Shown one piece after another: positions 1 through 7,253 of a DNA stretch of 9,577 nt. Below the pieces are notes generated by a model. It had not been told where the DNA came from. It did no database searches and was given only the letters and a program-made list of their open reading frames with translations. The DNA comes from an uncultured Asticcacaulis sp. (GTDB lineage: Bacteria; Pseudomonadota; Alphaproteobacteria; Caulobacterales; Caulobacteraceae), in contig CAMLLA010000137.1 of NCBI GenBank assembly GCA_946480525.1, forward strand, positions 1 to 9,577, read 5' to 3'. Position 1 is the first letter of the stretch, and every line of letters begins with the position of its first letter. A program made the translations under genes and the position numbers.

Positions 1-234
1 TCCCGGCTTTGCGCCCTTGATGACGACGACGGGAATGTACCAGCCCTGGCCGATCGAGGTGTCGAGCGGCCGGAACCAAAGCTTTGTCTTGCCGGCCGGC
101 AGGTCCGCGACGTCCAGCTTTTCGACGACCTGGACGCCGTCGACCCTGTCGCCGGTATAGACGGTAGCGGCCTGCGACGGCGCCGTCAGAGCAAAGGCGG
201 CAAGGGCCGCGGCGGCAATAAGGCGATGGTGCAT
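1..234 (-). CDS. Secreted aspartoacylase / succinylglutamate desuccinylase-like protein, N-terminal part only
   Basis: The first 78 codons of a gene that runs off the left edge of the window. Residues 1-22 form a typical Sec signal peptide (MHHRLIAAAALAAFALTAPSQA, basic start, alanine-rich core, SQA-A cleavage site), so the product is exported. The mature start has the segment IGQGWYIPVVVIKGAKPG, which resembles the strand before the zinc-binding HGDE-type motif in the AstE/AspA branch of M14 zinc carboxypeptidases. The zinc ligands lie outside the window, so the assignment rests on this short resemblance. I chose the ATG at 234 because GCAGG lies about 9 nt upstream; an in-frame ATG at 243 would add three residues with no spaced ribosome binding site. 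It follows kup on the same strand after 78 nt, so cotranscription is possible but unproven. The substrate cannot be told. Confidence 0.6.
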   Translation of the reverse strand, partial: MHHRLIAAAALAAFALTAPSQAATVYTGDRVDGVQVVEKLDVADLPAGKTKLWFRPLDTSIGQGWYIPVVVIKGAKPG

Positions 235-312
235 CAAAGGCATCCTGCGGACAAGGGAGTCGGGGAGCCAGCCTAACGCCCGGAGCCGCCCGGACGCAAG
301 GCCGGTAATATG

Positions 313-2241
313 TCACACCCGCATCTGTGTGCCCATCTCGACCACCCGGCCCGGCGGCAGGCGGAAGAATTCGCTGGGGTCCGTCGCATTCTTCATCAGC
401 GCGATATAGAGGTAGTCCTGCCACAAGGGCATGCCTGAGTTGGCGCTGGCCAGAAGCGTTCGTCGTCCCACGAAGAAGGTCGTCGTCATGGCGTCAAACC
501 GGACGCCCAGTTTTCGGCAACCGGCAAGTGCACGCGGCACATTGGGCGTATCCATGAAGCCGAAGGTCAGAACAATGCGCGTGAAGTCGCTGTTGATCGC
601 TTCTATCATGACGCGATCACCCTCTTCGACATGAGGCACATTGGCGATCTTGATGCTGAGGATGATGTTGTTCTCATGCAGGACCTTGTTGTGTTTCAGG
701 TTGTGCATGAGAGAAGTGGGGGCGACGCTGCCGTCCGCGGTCAGGAAGATGGCCGTGCCCATGATGCGCAACGGTGGACGCGCCTCCAGCATGGTTGCCA
801 GTTCGGTCATGGGCAGGCTGTCGCGGCGGGTTTTTTCGGCGACGATCCGCGATCCCTTGCTCCAGGTCAGCATGACGATGATCAGGGCGACGCCCAGCAG
901 CAGCGGCATCCACGCGCCGGAAAACAGCTTGGTCAGGTTGGACGCCAGGAAGACCAGTTCGATGAGGCCGAGCGGGATCAAAAGCGCCAGGGTCCGCAGG
1001 CGTGACCAGTGCCACAGCCTGCGCATGACGATATAGGCCATGATCGAGCTGATCAGCATGGTGCCGGTGACCGCTATGCCATAGGCCGAGGTCAGGTTGC
1101 CGGAGGTCTGGAAGGTGACCACCAGGACGACGACGCCGGTCATCAGGAGCCAGTTCATCTGCGGCACATAGATCTGGCCTTCCTGGGTTTCCGACGTGCG
1201 GCGGATCAGCATGCGCGGCAGTATGCCCATCTGGACGGCGTGCTGGGTCATGGAGAAGGCGCCGGAAATGACGGCCTGCGAGGCGATGACCGTCGCCATG
1301 CACGCGAGGATCAGCATCGGCCAGTAAGCGATTTCAGGCACCATGCGCCAGAAAGGATTCTCCGCGGCGGCGGGATCGACCAGGGTCAGGGCGCCCTGGC
1401 CGAGATAATTTATGATCAGCGCCGGAAAGGTCACCCACAACCAGGCGGCATTGATCGGCCCGCGTCCGAAGTGGCCCATGTCGGCGTAGAGCGCCTCGGC
1501 TCCAGTGACGACGAGAAAGACGCTGCCGAGGACGACGAAGCCCATCAGCCCGTTGGCGATAAGGAAGTTGATGCCGTAATGGGGGCTAAGCGCCATCAGG
1601 ATTTCCGGCCGTTGCGCGATCCAGTAGAGGCCGAGCATGGTCAGCGCGGTAAACCACACCAGCATGACCGGGCCGAAGAAGCGCGCGACCTTTTCAGTAC
1701 CGCGCGACTGGACCAGGAACAGACCGAGCAGAATGACCAGCGACAGGGGCAGGATGAAGCGGTCAAGCCCGCCGCCTATGCCCGGCGCGTCCTTGAGGCC
1801 TTCCAGCGCGCCCAGCACCGACACGGCAGGCGTAATCAGGCTGTCGCCGTAGAACAGCGCCGCGCCGCACAGGCCCAGGAAGAAGATGGCCTGAGACGGG
1901 CGACCCAGCGCCTTCTGCGCCAGCGACATCAGGACCAGCGTTCCGCCTTCGCCATGATTGTCGGCGCGCATCAGGAAGATGACATACTTGATCGTCACCA
2001 GCAGGAACATGGCCCAGAAGACGAGCGATATGACGCCAAACGCCGCAAGCTGCGGGTCGGTGCCGGCGCGGCTGTGGTGCAGGGCCTCGCGCATGGCGTA
2101 TAAGGGTGAGGTGCCGATATCGCCGAAAACGACGCCGACGGCGCCGATGGTCAGGCCGATGAATCCGGCCTTCTTGAGGGGTGGGACCGTCGCGGCGGCT
2201 TCGGAAGCGCCCGGTTTGGCGGGCGAGGTGGCGGTTGTCAT
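313..2241 (-). CDS. kup: Kup-type low-affinity potassium uptake transporter
   Basis: 642 aa, close to the usual ~620-aa bacterial Kup (TrkD) of the KUP/HAK/KT family, which imports K+ with protons across the inner membrane. Residues 1-25 are a hydrophilic cytoplasmic leader. Family signatures are visible: GVVFGDIGTSPLYA at 36-49, NHGEGG at 95-100, YGDSLITPAVSVLGA at 131-145, TGAEALYADMGHFG at 246-259 and GQGA at 281-284. About twelve hydrophobic segments extend to residue ~460. A C-terminal cytoplasmic domain (about 488-642) starts at RPPLRIMGTAIFL and contains the HNLKHNKVLHENN segment typical of the family. The ATG at 2241 has GGAG six bases upstream. The gene lies 104 nt after kdpE on the same strand, and that gap carries an iterated heptamer that may be a regulatory site. 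No truncation or frameshift was seen. Family confidence is very high; energetics are taken from the family. Confidence 0.97.
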   Translation of the reverse strand: MTTATSPAKPGASEAAATVPPLKKAGFIGLTIGAVGVVFGDIGTSPLYAMREALHHSRAGTDPQLAAFGVISLVFWAMFLLVTIKYVIFLMRADNHGEGGTLVLMSLAQKALGRPSQAIFFLGLCGAALFYGDSLITPAVSVLGALEGLKDAPGIGGGLDRFILPLSLVILLGLFLVQSRGTEKVARFFGPVMLVWFTALTMLGLYWIAQRPEILMALSPHYGINFLIANGLMGFVVLGSVFLVVTGAEALYADMGHFGRGPINAAWLWVTFPALIINYLGQGALTLVDPAAAENPFWRMVPEIAYWPMLILACMATVIASQAVISGAFSMTQHAVQMGILPRMLIRRTSETQEGQIYVPQMNWLLMTGVVVLVVTFQTSGNLTSAYGIAVTGTMLISSIMAYIVMRRLWHWSRLRTLALLIPLGLIELVFLASNLTKLFSGAWMPLLLGVALIIVMLTWSKGSRIVAEKTRRDSLPMTELATMLEARPPLRIMGTAIFLTADGSVAPTSLMHNLKHNKVLHENNIILSIKIANVPHVEEGDRVMIEAINSDFTRIVLTFGFMDTPNVPRALAGCRKLGVRFDAMTTTFFVGRRTLLASANSGMPLWQDYLYIALMKNATDPSEFFRLPPGRVVEMGTQMRV

Positions 2242-2265
2242 TACGGACTCCAGCGGTTAAGGCCG

Positions 2266-2343
2266 CGAGCCGTATCCGGTTAGCCGTATAGCCGGTGTAG
2301 CAATGCATGCCCCCGGCGTATAATTTCCGTATAGGTCCGTAAA
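2266..2343 (-). promoter_or_regulatory. Iterated TATACGG heptamers between kdpE and kup (candidate KdpE operator)
   Basis: Read on the minus strand, the gap holds five related heptamers: TTTACGG (2343-2337), TATACGG (2333-2327), TATACGC (2322-2316), TATACGG (2290-2284) and GATACGG (2276-2270). The first three start 10 and 11 bp apart, so they lie on one face of the helix; the first starts just after the kdpE stop codon. Enterobacterial KdpE binds paired AT-rich hexamers (TTTATA/TTTACA type) before kdpF, and these copies loosely resemble them. That they bind this KdpE and control kup is inference. I could not define clear -35 and -10 boxes. Confidence 0.45.
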
Positions 2344-2345
2344 GG

Positions 2346-3041
2346 TCAGTTCTTGAGGCGGTAACCCACGCCCGGTTCCGTCAGGATGAAGCGCGGATTG
2401 AGCGGATCGTCCTTCAGCTTCTCGCGCAGGTGCTGGGTATGGATGCGCAGATAGGTGTTGTCCTCGGCGCCGTGCCGTCCCCAGACTTCGCGTATCAGCT
2501 GGGCGTGGGTAACGACGCGTCCGGCGTTGCGGGCCAGCGCGGTCAACAGCTTGTATTCGATCGGCGTCAGGCGCACGGGCTCGCCGTCGAGCGTGACCGT
2601 GCGCGCCGAGACATCGACACTGAGCCCATCGTGTTCGAACAGTGAAGTCTTGCCGCTTTTCAGCCGCCCCGCATGACGTAGCGCAACCCGGATGCGCGCG
2701 ACCAATTCGCCCGCTGCAAACGGCTTTGTCAGGTAGTCGTCCGCGCCGCGATCGAGTGCCGCGATCTTATCGCTCTCCTGCTCACGGGCGGACAGGACGA
2801 TGATCGGAATCTGGCTCCATTCCCGGACCTCGGCGATGACTTCCGAGCCGTCACGGTCGGGCAGGCCGAGATCGAGCAGGATCACGTCGGGGCGCTGCGC
2901 CGTGATGGCCTGCATGGCCTCGCGCGCGGTGGCGGCTTCGACCGCCGTCATGTCGTGGGCGATGAGCGTCGAGCGCACATAGCGCCTGAGGTCGGCCTGG
3001 TCCTCCACGATCAGTATGCGGGGACGAATCGGATCGGTCAT
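2346..3041 (-). CDS. kdpE: KdpE-type OmpR/PhoB-family response regulator
   Basis: 231 aa, the standard length for KdpE. Residues 1-125 are a receiver domain with acidic residues E13/D14, phosphoacceptor D57 (DVILLDLGLPDRDG), switch residue S84 and K106 (LTKPF). Residues ~132-231 are an OmpR-type winged helix with the KdpE-like stretch LTPIEYKLLTALARNAGRVV and the terminal TEPGVGYRL wing. The KdpE assignment over a general OmpR regulator rests on these stretches (LDRGADDYLTKPF, LTPIEYKLL) and on the KdpD-like kinase next to it. The ATG overlaps the kinase stop as ATGA and has no strong ribosome binding site, which suggests translational coupling. In known systems phosphorylated KdpE turns on kdpFABC when K+ is low; none of those genes is here, and the nearest downstream transport gene is kup. 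Confidence 0.92.
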   Translation of the reverse strand: MTDPIRPRILIVEDQADLRRYVRSTLIAHDMTAVEAATAREAMQAITAQRPDVILLDLGLPDRDGSEVIAEVREWSQIPIIVLSAREQESDKIAALDRGADDYLTKPFAAGELVARIRVALRHAGRLKSGKTSLFEHDGLSVDVSARTVTLDGEPVRLTPIEYKLLTALARNAGRVVTHAQLIREVWGRHGAEDNTYLRIHTQHLREKLKDDPLNPRFILTEPGVGYRLKN

Positions 3042-4513
3042 TGGCTTGCCGCGGTAAGGGGAAGGGTGAAGGTAAAGCGCGCGCCGGCAGGCAGTCCAGT
3101 GACGGCCGGCACGGTCTCGGCCGAAATAACGCCGCCATGAGCTTCGACAATGCCCCGGCAGATAGCCAGTCCAAGACCGCTGGTCTTGCCGGCACGGTCG
3201 CTGCGCTCGGTCTGGCCCGCCTGAAACTGTTCGAAGAGGGCGATGCCTTCGGGAAGTCCTGGTCCGTTGTCGGCGACGGTGACCTCCACGCCCTGGCCGT
3301 GGCGTTGGGCGGCAATCGTAATGAGCCCATCGGGAGCCGTATGGCGGATGGCGTTGTCGAACAGGTCGAACAGCACCTGTTCAATCAGGGCGCCGTCGAT
3401 GACGACCAGCGGCAGGGCGCCGGTGACGACGGTGCGGATGTTCCGTGCCTCCCTGACAGCGGCCACCCGCGCCAGCGCCGCGCCGATAATTTCCTGGATC
3501 ATGTAAGGCTGGCGGTTGAGCGTCAGTCGTCCCGAGGTCAGGGCCGCCAGCCGCAGCAGGTTCTCGACGAAGCGCTGCAACCGGTCGAGGTGCAGCAACA
3601 GGCCCGTAATTTCCTCGACTGAGTCTCTCGGAAGCTTCTTGCGGTTACGAAGGAGCTGGCCCAGGCCGCTCTTCAGCACAGCCAGAGGGGTACGCAGGTC
3701 GTGGCCGACCGAGGCCAGGAGTACTCCGCGCAGGCGTTCGTCCTCGGCGTCCAGGCGGACCTTTTCGGCCTGTTCGGTCAGGGTAGAGCGGCGCAGGGCG
3801 ACGGCCATCAGTGCGGCCATGGTCTCGTATCTCTGCCGCGCGATTGCCGGAAGGGCAGTGCCGCCGGAACGAATTTCGAGGACGCCCAGAACCTCGGTCT
3901 GGGCGACCATGGGTACATACAGCACCCCGCCGATCTCGCGTGACGAAAGCGTCCCGTCGCTCAGTTGGGCCTCCCGGATTATTGCGCCCGCGTCGCCATC
4001 GGCATCGTCGCGGCGCCGCACGATAGCCGAGGCGCCATCGCTGCCAGCCACCTGCCGGGCCGCTTCCGCGATGATTTCATTTGCGTCGCCGAGCGCCGCC
4101 AGCGTCTTAGCCAGGTCATAGAGCCGGCGGGTCTCCGCTTCATTCCGGGCGGCCTGACGGGCATGGTGCGAGACGCGGGCCGTAAGCGCCCCGACCACCA
4201 GCGAGGCAGTCAGCATCAGGGCGAAGGTGAGGAAATGACGACCGTCATCGACATGCAGGGTGTAGTAAGGCGGGGTGAACAGGAGGTTGTAGGCCAGGAC
4301 GCCGAGGACCGAGCTCAGGACGGCGGGCCCGATGCCGCGCCACGCCGCCGTCATGACAACGCCGACCAGATAGATCAGCGGCACATTTCCCACCCACTCC
4401 GCCTGACGCAGCGGCAGGCCCAGGAGGCTGCACCCGGCAACAGCGGCGACCGCTGCCAGGCCGCCGGCAAGGGCGGAACGCGTGTCGGGGTTCAGGGTAT
4501 GAACGGAAGGCAT
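3038..4513 (-). CDS. kdpD: Short KdpD-type sensor histidine kinase lacking the N-terminal KdpD/USP region
   Basis: 491 aa from the chosen start, against about 890 aa for classical KdpD. Visible parts in order: a DUF4118-like block of about four membrane helices (residues ~12-113, with the KdpD-like segment AYNLLFTPPYYTLHVDDGRHFLTFALML); a GAF-like linker (~125-240); a dimerisation/phosphoacceptor helix with H271 in SVGHDLRTPLAVLKSGLG; and a HATPase domain with N387 (FDNAIRHTAP), DNGPGLP (415-421) and SGLGLAICRGIVEAHGG (445-461). The cytoplasmic N-terminal KdpD domain with its Walker A loop and the USP domain, which sense ligands in classical KdpD, are absent. The open frame extends upstream to 4660 but would overlap the preceding kinase gene. 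I prefer the ATG at 4513, with AGGGCGG just upstream; ATG 4528 is an alternative. The stop overlaps the kdpE start (ATGA). It should be an inner-membrane kinase for KdpE; its signal is unknown. Confidence 0.88.
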   Translation of the reverse strand: MPSVHTLNPDTRSALAGGLAAVAAVAGCSLLGLPLRQAEWVGNVPLIYLVGVVMTAAWRGIGPAVLSSVLGVLAYNLLFTPPYYTLHVDDGRHFLTFALMLTASLVVGALTARVSHHARQAARNEAETRRLYDLAKTLAALGDANEIIAEAARQVAGSDGASAIVRRRDDADGDAGAIIREAQLSDGTLSSREIGGVLYVPMVAQTEVLGVLEIRSGGTALPAIARQRYETMAALMAVALRRSTLTEQAEKVRLDAEDERLRGVLLASVGHDLRTPLAVLKSGLGQLLRNRKKLPRDSVEEITGLLLHLDRLQRFVENLLRLAALTSGRLTLNRQPYMIQEIIGAALARVAAVREARNIRTVVTGALPLVVIDGALIEQVLFDLFDNAIRHTAPDGLITIAAQRHGQGVEVTVADNGPGLPEGIALFEQFQAGQTERSDRAGKTSGLGLAICRGIVEAHGGVISAETVPAVTGLPAGARFTFTLPLTAASQ

Positions 4514-4544
4514 GATCCGCCCTATCATGGTCTGCGCGGCTTGC

Positions 4545-6878
4545 CTAATCCTTCGCGGCGTCTCCCAGCAAGGCTTCGAGCCTGCGGGGGTCGGCGGGCT
4601 TGACCAGGTGGTGATCGAAACCCGCGGCCTTCGATTCCTCGCGGTCGCCGGCCTGGCCATAACCCGTCAGGGCGATCAGCAGGACGCCGTCCAGCTCGGG
4701 CATGGCCCTCAGCCGCCGGGCCAGGTCGTAGCCGGTCATGTCCGGCAAGCCGATATCGAGGATAAGGGCGTCGGGTTTCAGTTTCGTGGCCATGTCCAGC
4801 GCCGCGCGCGCCGTCTCGAAGACCGTCACTGCGTGGCCGGAAGCTTCGAGCAGCATGGCCAGCGACTGGGCGGCATCGATATTGTCATCGACCACCACCA
4901 GCCGCCGCGCCGCGGCTGCCAGTGTCCCGGAAGGCATGACGCTCTCCGAGACATGGCCGGCCTCCGCCAGCGGCAGAATGACGGTAAAGGCCGAGCCCCG
5001 GCCTGGCCCTTCGCTGCACACCTCGACCGTGCCGCCGTGCATCTCGACCAGACTCTTGACGAGGGCGAGGCCGATGCCCAGGCCCCCTTGCGAGCGGTCG
5101 AGCGAACGCGTGCCCTGCGTGAACAGGTCGAAGACGAACGGCATCAGGTCCGGCGCGATACCTTCACCGGAATCGCTTACCGTTACGACCGCCATGCCAT
5201 CCTTGACCGTCAGGTCCAGGCTGATCTCGCCGCCATTGGGTGTATATTTGGCGGCATTGTTGAGCAGGTTGGACAGGATCTGGACCAGCCGTGTCCGGTC
5301 ACCCTCCACCCGCACCGGCCCTGCCTCCATATGGATGTCGAGGCTGTGATGGCGCGCCTCGATCAAGGGGCGCGCCTGCTCGACGGCGGTGGCGGCCAGC
5401 GACTTGAGGTCGTGGGTCTGGCGGTCGAGCTGGACAAGGCCGCGTGTCACCCGCGACACATCCATCAGGTCATCGATCAGCTTGGTCATGTGCGTGACCT
5501 GGCGTGAGATGACCTCGGCGGTCTGGCGCACCCGCGCCTCGTCGAACTTCGGCAGGCGCAACAGATCCGCCGACATGCTGATGGGCGCCAGCGGGTTGCG
5601 CAATTCGTGGGCCAGCATCGCCAGGAATTCGTCCTTGCGCCGGCTGCCGTCGCGCAGGGCCTCCTCAGCCTGCTTGTGCGCGTCGATGTCCAGCACGGCA
5701 CCGATCAGTCTCTGGCGGCCGTCCGGGCCTTCGCGATCGACCCTGGCCCAGGTGGCCAGCCAGCGGATCGACCCGTTGGGGAGGAGGGCGCGGAACTCCA
5801 TCGAAAAGCCGCTGTTGTGGGTCAGCGCCGTCTCGACATGGCCCCACAGCGCCGGGGAATCGTCAGGATGGATCAGCGTCCCGTAGTTTTCGACATTGAG
5901 CACGAATGTGTCGCGATCGACGCCGTGGATGTCCCAGATCCGGTCGGACCAGATGATGGTGTCGGTGCCGACATCCCACTCCCAGATACCGATATTGCCA
6001 GCCTCGGTCGCCAGGCGCAGCCGCTCCTCGGCGATCCTCAGGTCCTTCTGCGCGGCGTGGATTCCGGAAATATCGGTCGCCGTGCCGAACCAGTGGCGGA
6101 CGCGGCCGTCCGAGTCCTTGAGCGGCGCGATCAGGATCAGGAAGGGCCGGTAGGTCCCGTCCGCGCCCCGCAGCGACGCCGTTGTCTCGACAGGGGTTCC
6201 CGTGGCGATGGAGTCTTCGCGCAGGGAGCTGATCGTTTCCATGATATCGGGATGGACGGCGCGCCGCCAGCTGTAGCCATCTTCGCTTTCGGGAGCGATG
6301 CCGGTGTATTCATACCACTTCCTGTTGTACCACATCACCCTGCCGTCGGCTTCGGCCATCCAGACCGGCTGCGGGATGCTGTCCGCCAGTTGCTTGAGGC
6401 GCTCTTCGCCGTAACGCAACGCCTCTTCGGACTCGACCTGGGCAGTGACGTCTTCGTGGATCAGCATGACTTCGTAGACGGCGCCGTGAGCGTCGCGGAT
6501 GGGATGGGCCCACGCTTTTACCCAGCGTGGCCGTCCGGGTAGGCCGATGTCCGCGGGGTCGTAGCATATGGCCGGAAGCTGCACCGACTCGCCGGCAAAG
6601 GCCTGGCGCAGGTAGGGCGTCACGCCTTTCGCTTCAAGCTGCGGATCATCGAGCACATTGTACCTGTCGAGGACCAGCGCCTTCATGCGGTGTTCGCCCT
6701 CTGCGTCCCACAAGGCTTCCCAGGCATTGTTTACCGCGACCGTCTGGCCGTCGGCACTCAGAAGCTGGACGCTGAACGGCGCCTGTTCGAACAGTGTGCG
6801 AAAGCGCAGATCGTTTTCGGGAGGCAGGGTTTCGGCCGCGTTATCCGTTCCGGGACGCAGTTCTGAAGAAGACGCCAT
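4545..6878 (-). CDS. Soluble hybrid histidine kinase: PAS-PAS-PAS-HisKA-HATPase-REC
   Basis: 777 aa with no signal peptide or membrane helix, so cytoplasmic. PAS-like domains lie at about 24-145, 156-275 and 283-402; each ends in a PAC-like strand (VMLIHEDVTAQ, HWFGTATDIS, LIGAVLDIDAHKQAEE) and a linker helix. HisKA has H424 in MLAHELRNPLAPI. The HATPase domain shows N541 (LLNNAAKYTPNGG), DSGEGIAPD (569-577) and GGLGIGLALVKSLVEMHGG (598-616). A C-terminal receiver (~659-772) keeps D664/D665, phosphoacceptor D708 (LILDIGLPDMTG), T738 and K760. All residues needed for autophosphorylation and intramolecular transfer are present. The receiver could pass phosphate to an unseen histidine phosphotransfer protein or act as an internal brake. 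The gene ends 31 nt before the kdpD start on the same strand, so a shared transcript is likely. The ATG at 6878 has only a distant purine run (GGGGAA). The sensed signal is unknown; PAS domains often bind haem, flavin or small ligands. Confidence 0.95.
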   Translation of the reverse strand: MASSSELRPGTDNAAETLPPENDLRFRTLFEQAPFSVQLLSADGQTVAVNNAWEALWDAEGEHRMKALVLDRYNVLDDPQLEAKGVTPYLRQAFAGESVQLPAICYDPADIGLPGRPRWVKAWAHPIRDAHGAVYEVMLIHEDVTAQVESEEALRYGEERLKQLADSIPQPVWMAEADGRVMWYNRKWYEYTGIAPESEDGYSWRRAVHPDIMETISSLREDSIATGTPVETTASLRGADGTYRPFLILIAPLKDSDGRVRHWFGTATDISGIHAAQKDLRIAEERLRLATEAGNIGIWEWDVGTDTIIWSDRIWDIHGVDRDTFVLNVENYGTLIHPDDSPALWGHVETALTHNSGFSMEFRALLPNGSIRWLATWARVDREGPDGRQRLIGAVLDIDAHKQAEEALRDGSRRKDEFLAMLAHELRNPLAPISMSADLLRLPKFDEARVRQTAEVISRQVTHMTKLIDDLMDVSRVTRGLVQLDRQTHDLKSLAATAVEQARPLIEARHHSLDIHMEAGPVRVEGDRTRLVQILSNLLNNAAKYTPNGGEISLDLTVKDGMAVVTVSDSGEGIAPDLMPFVFDLFTQGTRSLDRSQGGLGIGLALVKSLVEMHGGTVEVCSEGPGRGSAFTVILPLAEAGHVSESVMPSGTLAAAARRLVVVDDNIDAAQSLAMLLEASGHAVTVFETARAALDMATKLKPDALILDIGLPDMTGYDLARRLRAMPELDGVLLIALTGYGQAGDREESKAAGFDHHLVKPADPRRLEALLGDAAKD

Positions 6879-7006
6879 CGTGTTACTATGTTCCCCGCTA
6901 ACGCCCAGATCTTATTGTCTGGCGAATCCAGCCCCGTCAGGGAAGCGGCAAACTCATAAGAAAGCAATAATCCCATATCGTTATAGTGCGCCCGCGCCCG
7001 CTTTGG

Positions 7007-7034
7007 TTGACATTTTACCGTGCGGGGCTATCTT
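7007..7034 (+). promoter_or_regulatory. Candidate sigma-70-type promoter for the Rnk-like operon
   Basis: A perfect -35 hexamer TTGACA (7007-7012), a 16-bp spacer and the -10-like TATCTT (7029-7034). The predicted start of transcription is near 7041, giving a leader of about 210 nt before the ATG at 7254 that would contain all three palindromes of this region. The call rests on pattern only. The -10 is imperfect, and alphaproteobacterial promoters vary. Confidence 0.45.
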
Positions 7035-7059
7035 TGGCCTATGGCAATTCGGGCTAAAC

Positions 7060-7073
7060 TTGCGATATCGCAA
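7060..7073. promoter_or_regulatory. Perfect 14-bp palindrome TTGCGATATCGCAA, FNR/FixK-type operator candidate
   Basis: The site is fully self-complementary. It fits the TTG-N8-CAA layout bound by the CRP/FNR superfamily, and in particular the FixK2-type pattern TTG(A/C)-N6-(T/G)CAA known from rhizobia. It lies about 20-33 bp after the predicted start of the TTGACA promoter, where a bound protein would block. Alternatively, an activator centred at 7066.5 would place a start near 7108. Which gene it serves, and which protein binds, are inferences. Confidence 0.45.
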
Positions 7074-7086
7074 TCGCTCAAGGGGC

Positions 7087-7101
7087 ATCCTGTCACAGGA
7101 T
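7087..7101. repeat. Short palindrome ATCCTG-TCA-CAGGAT
   Basis: Perfect 6-bp arms around a 3-bp centre, placed between the 14-bp palindrome and the 12-bp inverted repeat. It could be a second operator or a small hairpin in the leader. Its size alone does not exclude chance; its position in a cluster of symmetric sequences is what makes it notable. Confidence 0.35.
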
Positions 7102-7106
7102 CATAG

Positions 7107-7143
7107 CCCGAAGTCCGGCCGCCAGCGCCCTCCGGACTTCGGG
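7107..7143. repeat. Perfect 12-bp inverted repeat with 13-nt loop
   Basis: CCCGAAGTCCGG (7107-7118) and CCGGACTTCGGG (7132-7143) are exact reverse complements around a 13-nt spacer. The RNA hairpin would be very stable. No T run follows on the plus strand (GGGAGGGGCG instead), and none follows leftward on the minus strand, so a standard intrinsic terminator is unlikely. It may be a leader hairpin of the Rnk-like operon, a protein-binding site, or a copy of a dispersed palindromic repeat. Confidence 0.6.
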
Positions 7144-7253
7144 AGGGGCGCGCATTCCGGCTGATGGTTCTTCATCGCCCAATGCCATCCGGCGCACGCA
7201 ATCCCATCAATATCCGCCGTCCGTCACGTCACGGCGCAACTGTGTGCGAAGAC

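Larger units (their letters stand above)
6879..7253. other. 375-bp divergent intergenic control region
   Basis: Separates the leftward hybrid kinase from the rightward Rnk-like operon. No convincing gene was seen on either strand. It holds a rightward promoter candidate, a 14-bp palindrome, a 6-3-6 palindrome and a 12-bp inverted repeat, each listed separately. For the leftward kinase only a weak -10-like TATAAC (6985-6980, minus strand) was found, without a good -35, so that promoter is not assigned. The last ~110 bp before 7254 show no further clear structure. Confidence 0.8.

Noticed and set aside
1009..2103. 364-codon open frame on the plus strand opposite kup
   Set aside because: Rich in H, Q, D and R with no domain, and fully antisense to a well-supported transporter gene. 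Long antisense frames are expected in GC-rich genes.
4514..4660. N-terminal extension of the KdpD-type kinase to an ATG at 4660
   Set aside because: It would overlap the end of the hybrid kinase gene by over 100 nt and reads as an arginine/proline-rich shadow of its receiver domain. ATG 4513 has a ribosome site just upstream and starts right before the membrane block.
4512..5507. 331-codon open frame on the plus strand opposite the hybrid kinase
   Set aside because: Mirror frame of a strong coding region, with low-complexity composition and no recognisable motif.
7107..7143. Intrinsic terminator
   Set aside because: The stem is strong, but neither strand has a T run after it, and it lies upstream of both flanking genes rather than after one.
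7164..7253. 30-codon extension of the Rnk-like protein
   Set aside because: No family likeness, no convincing ribosome site, and a composition unlike the rest. Similarity to Rnk begins at the ATG at 7254.
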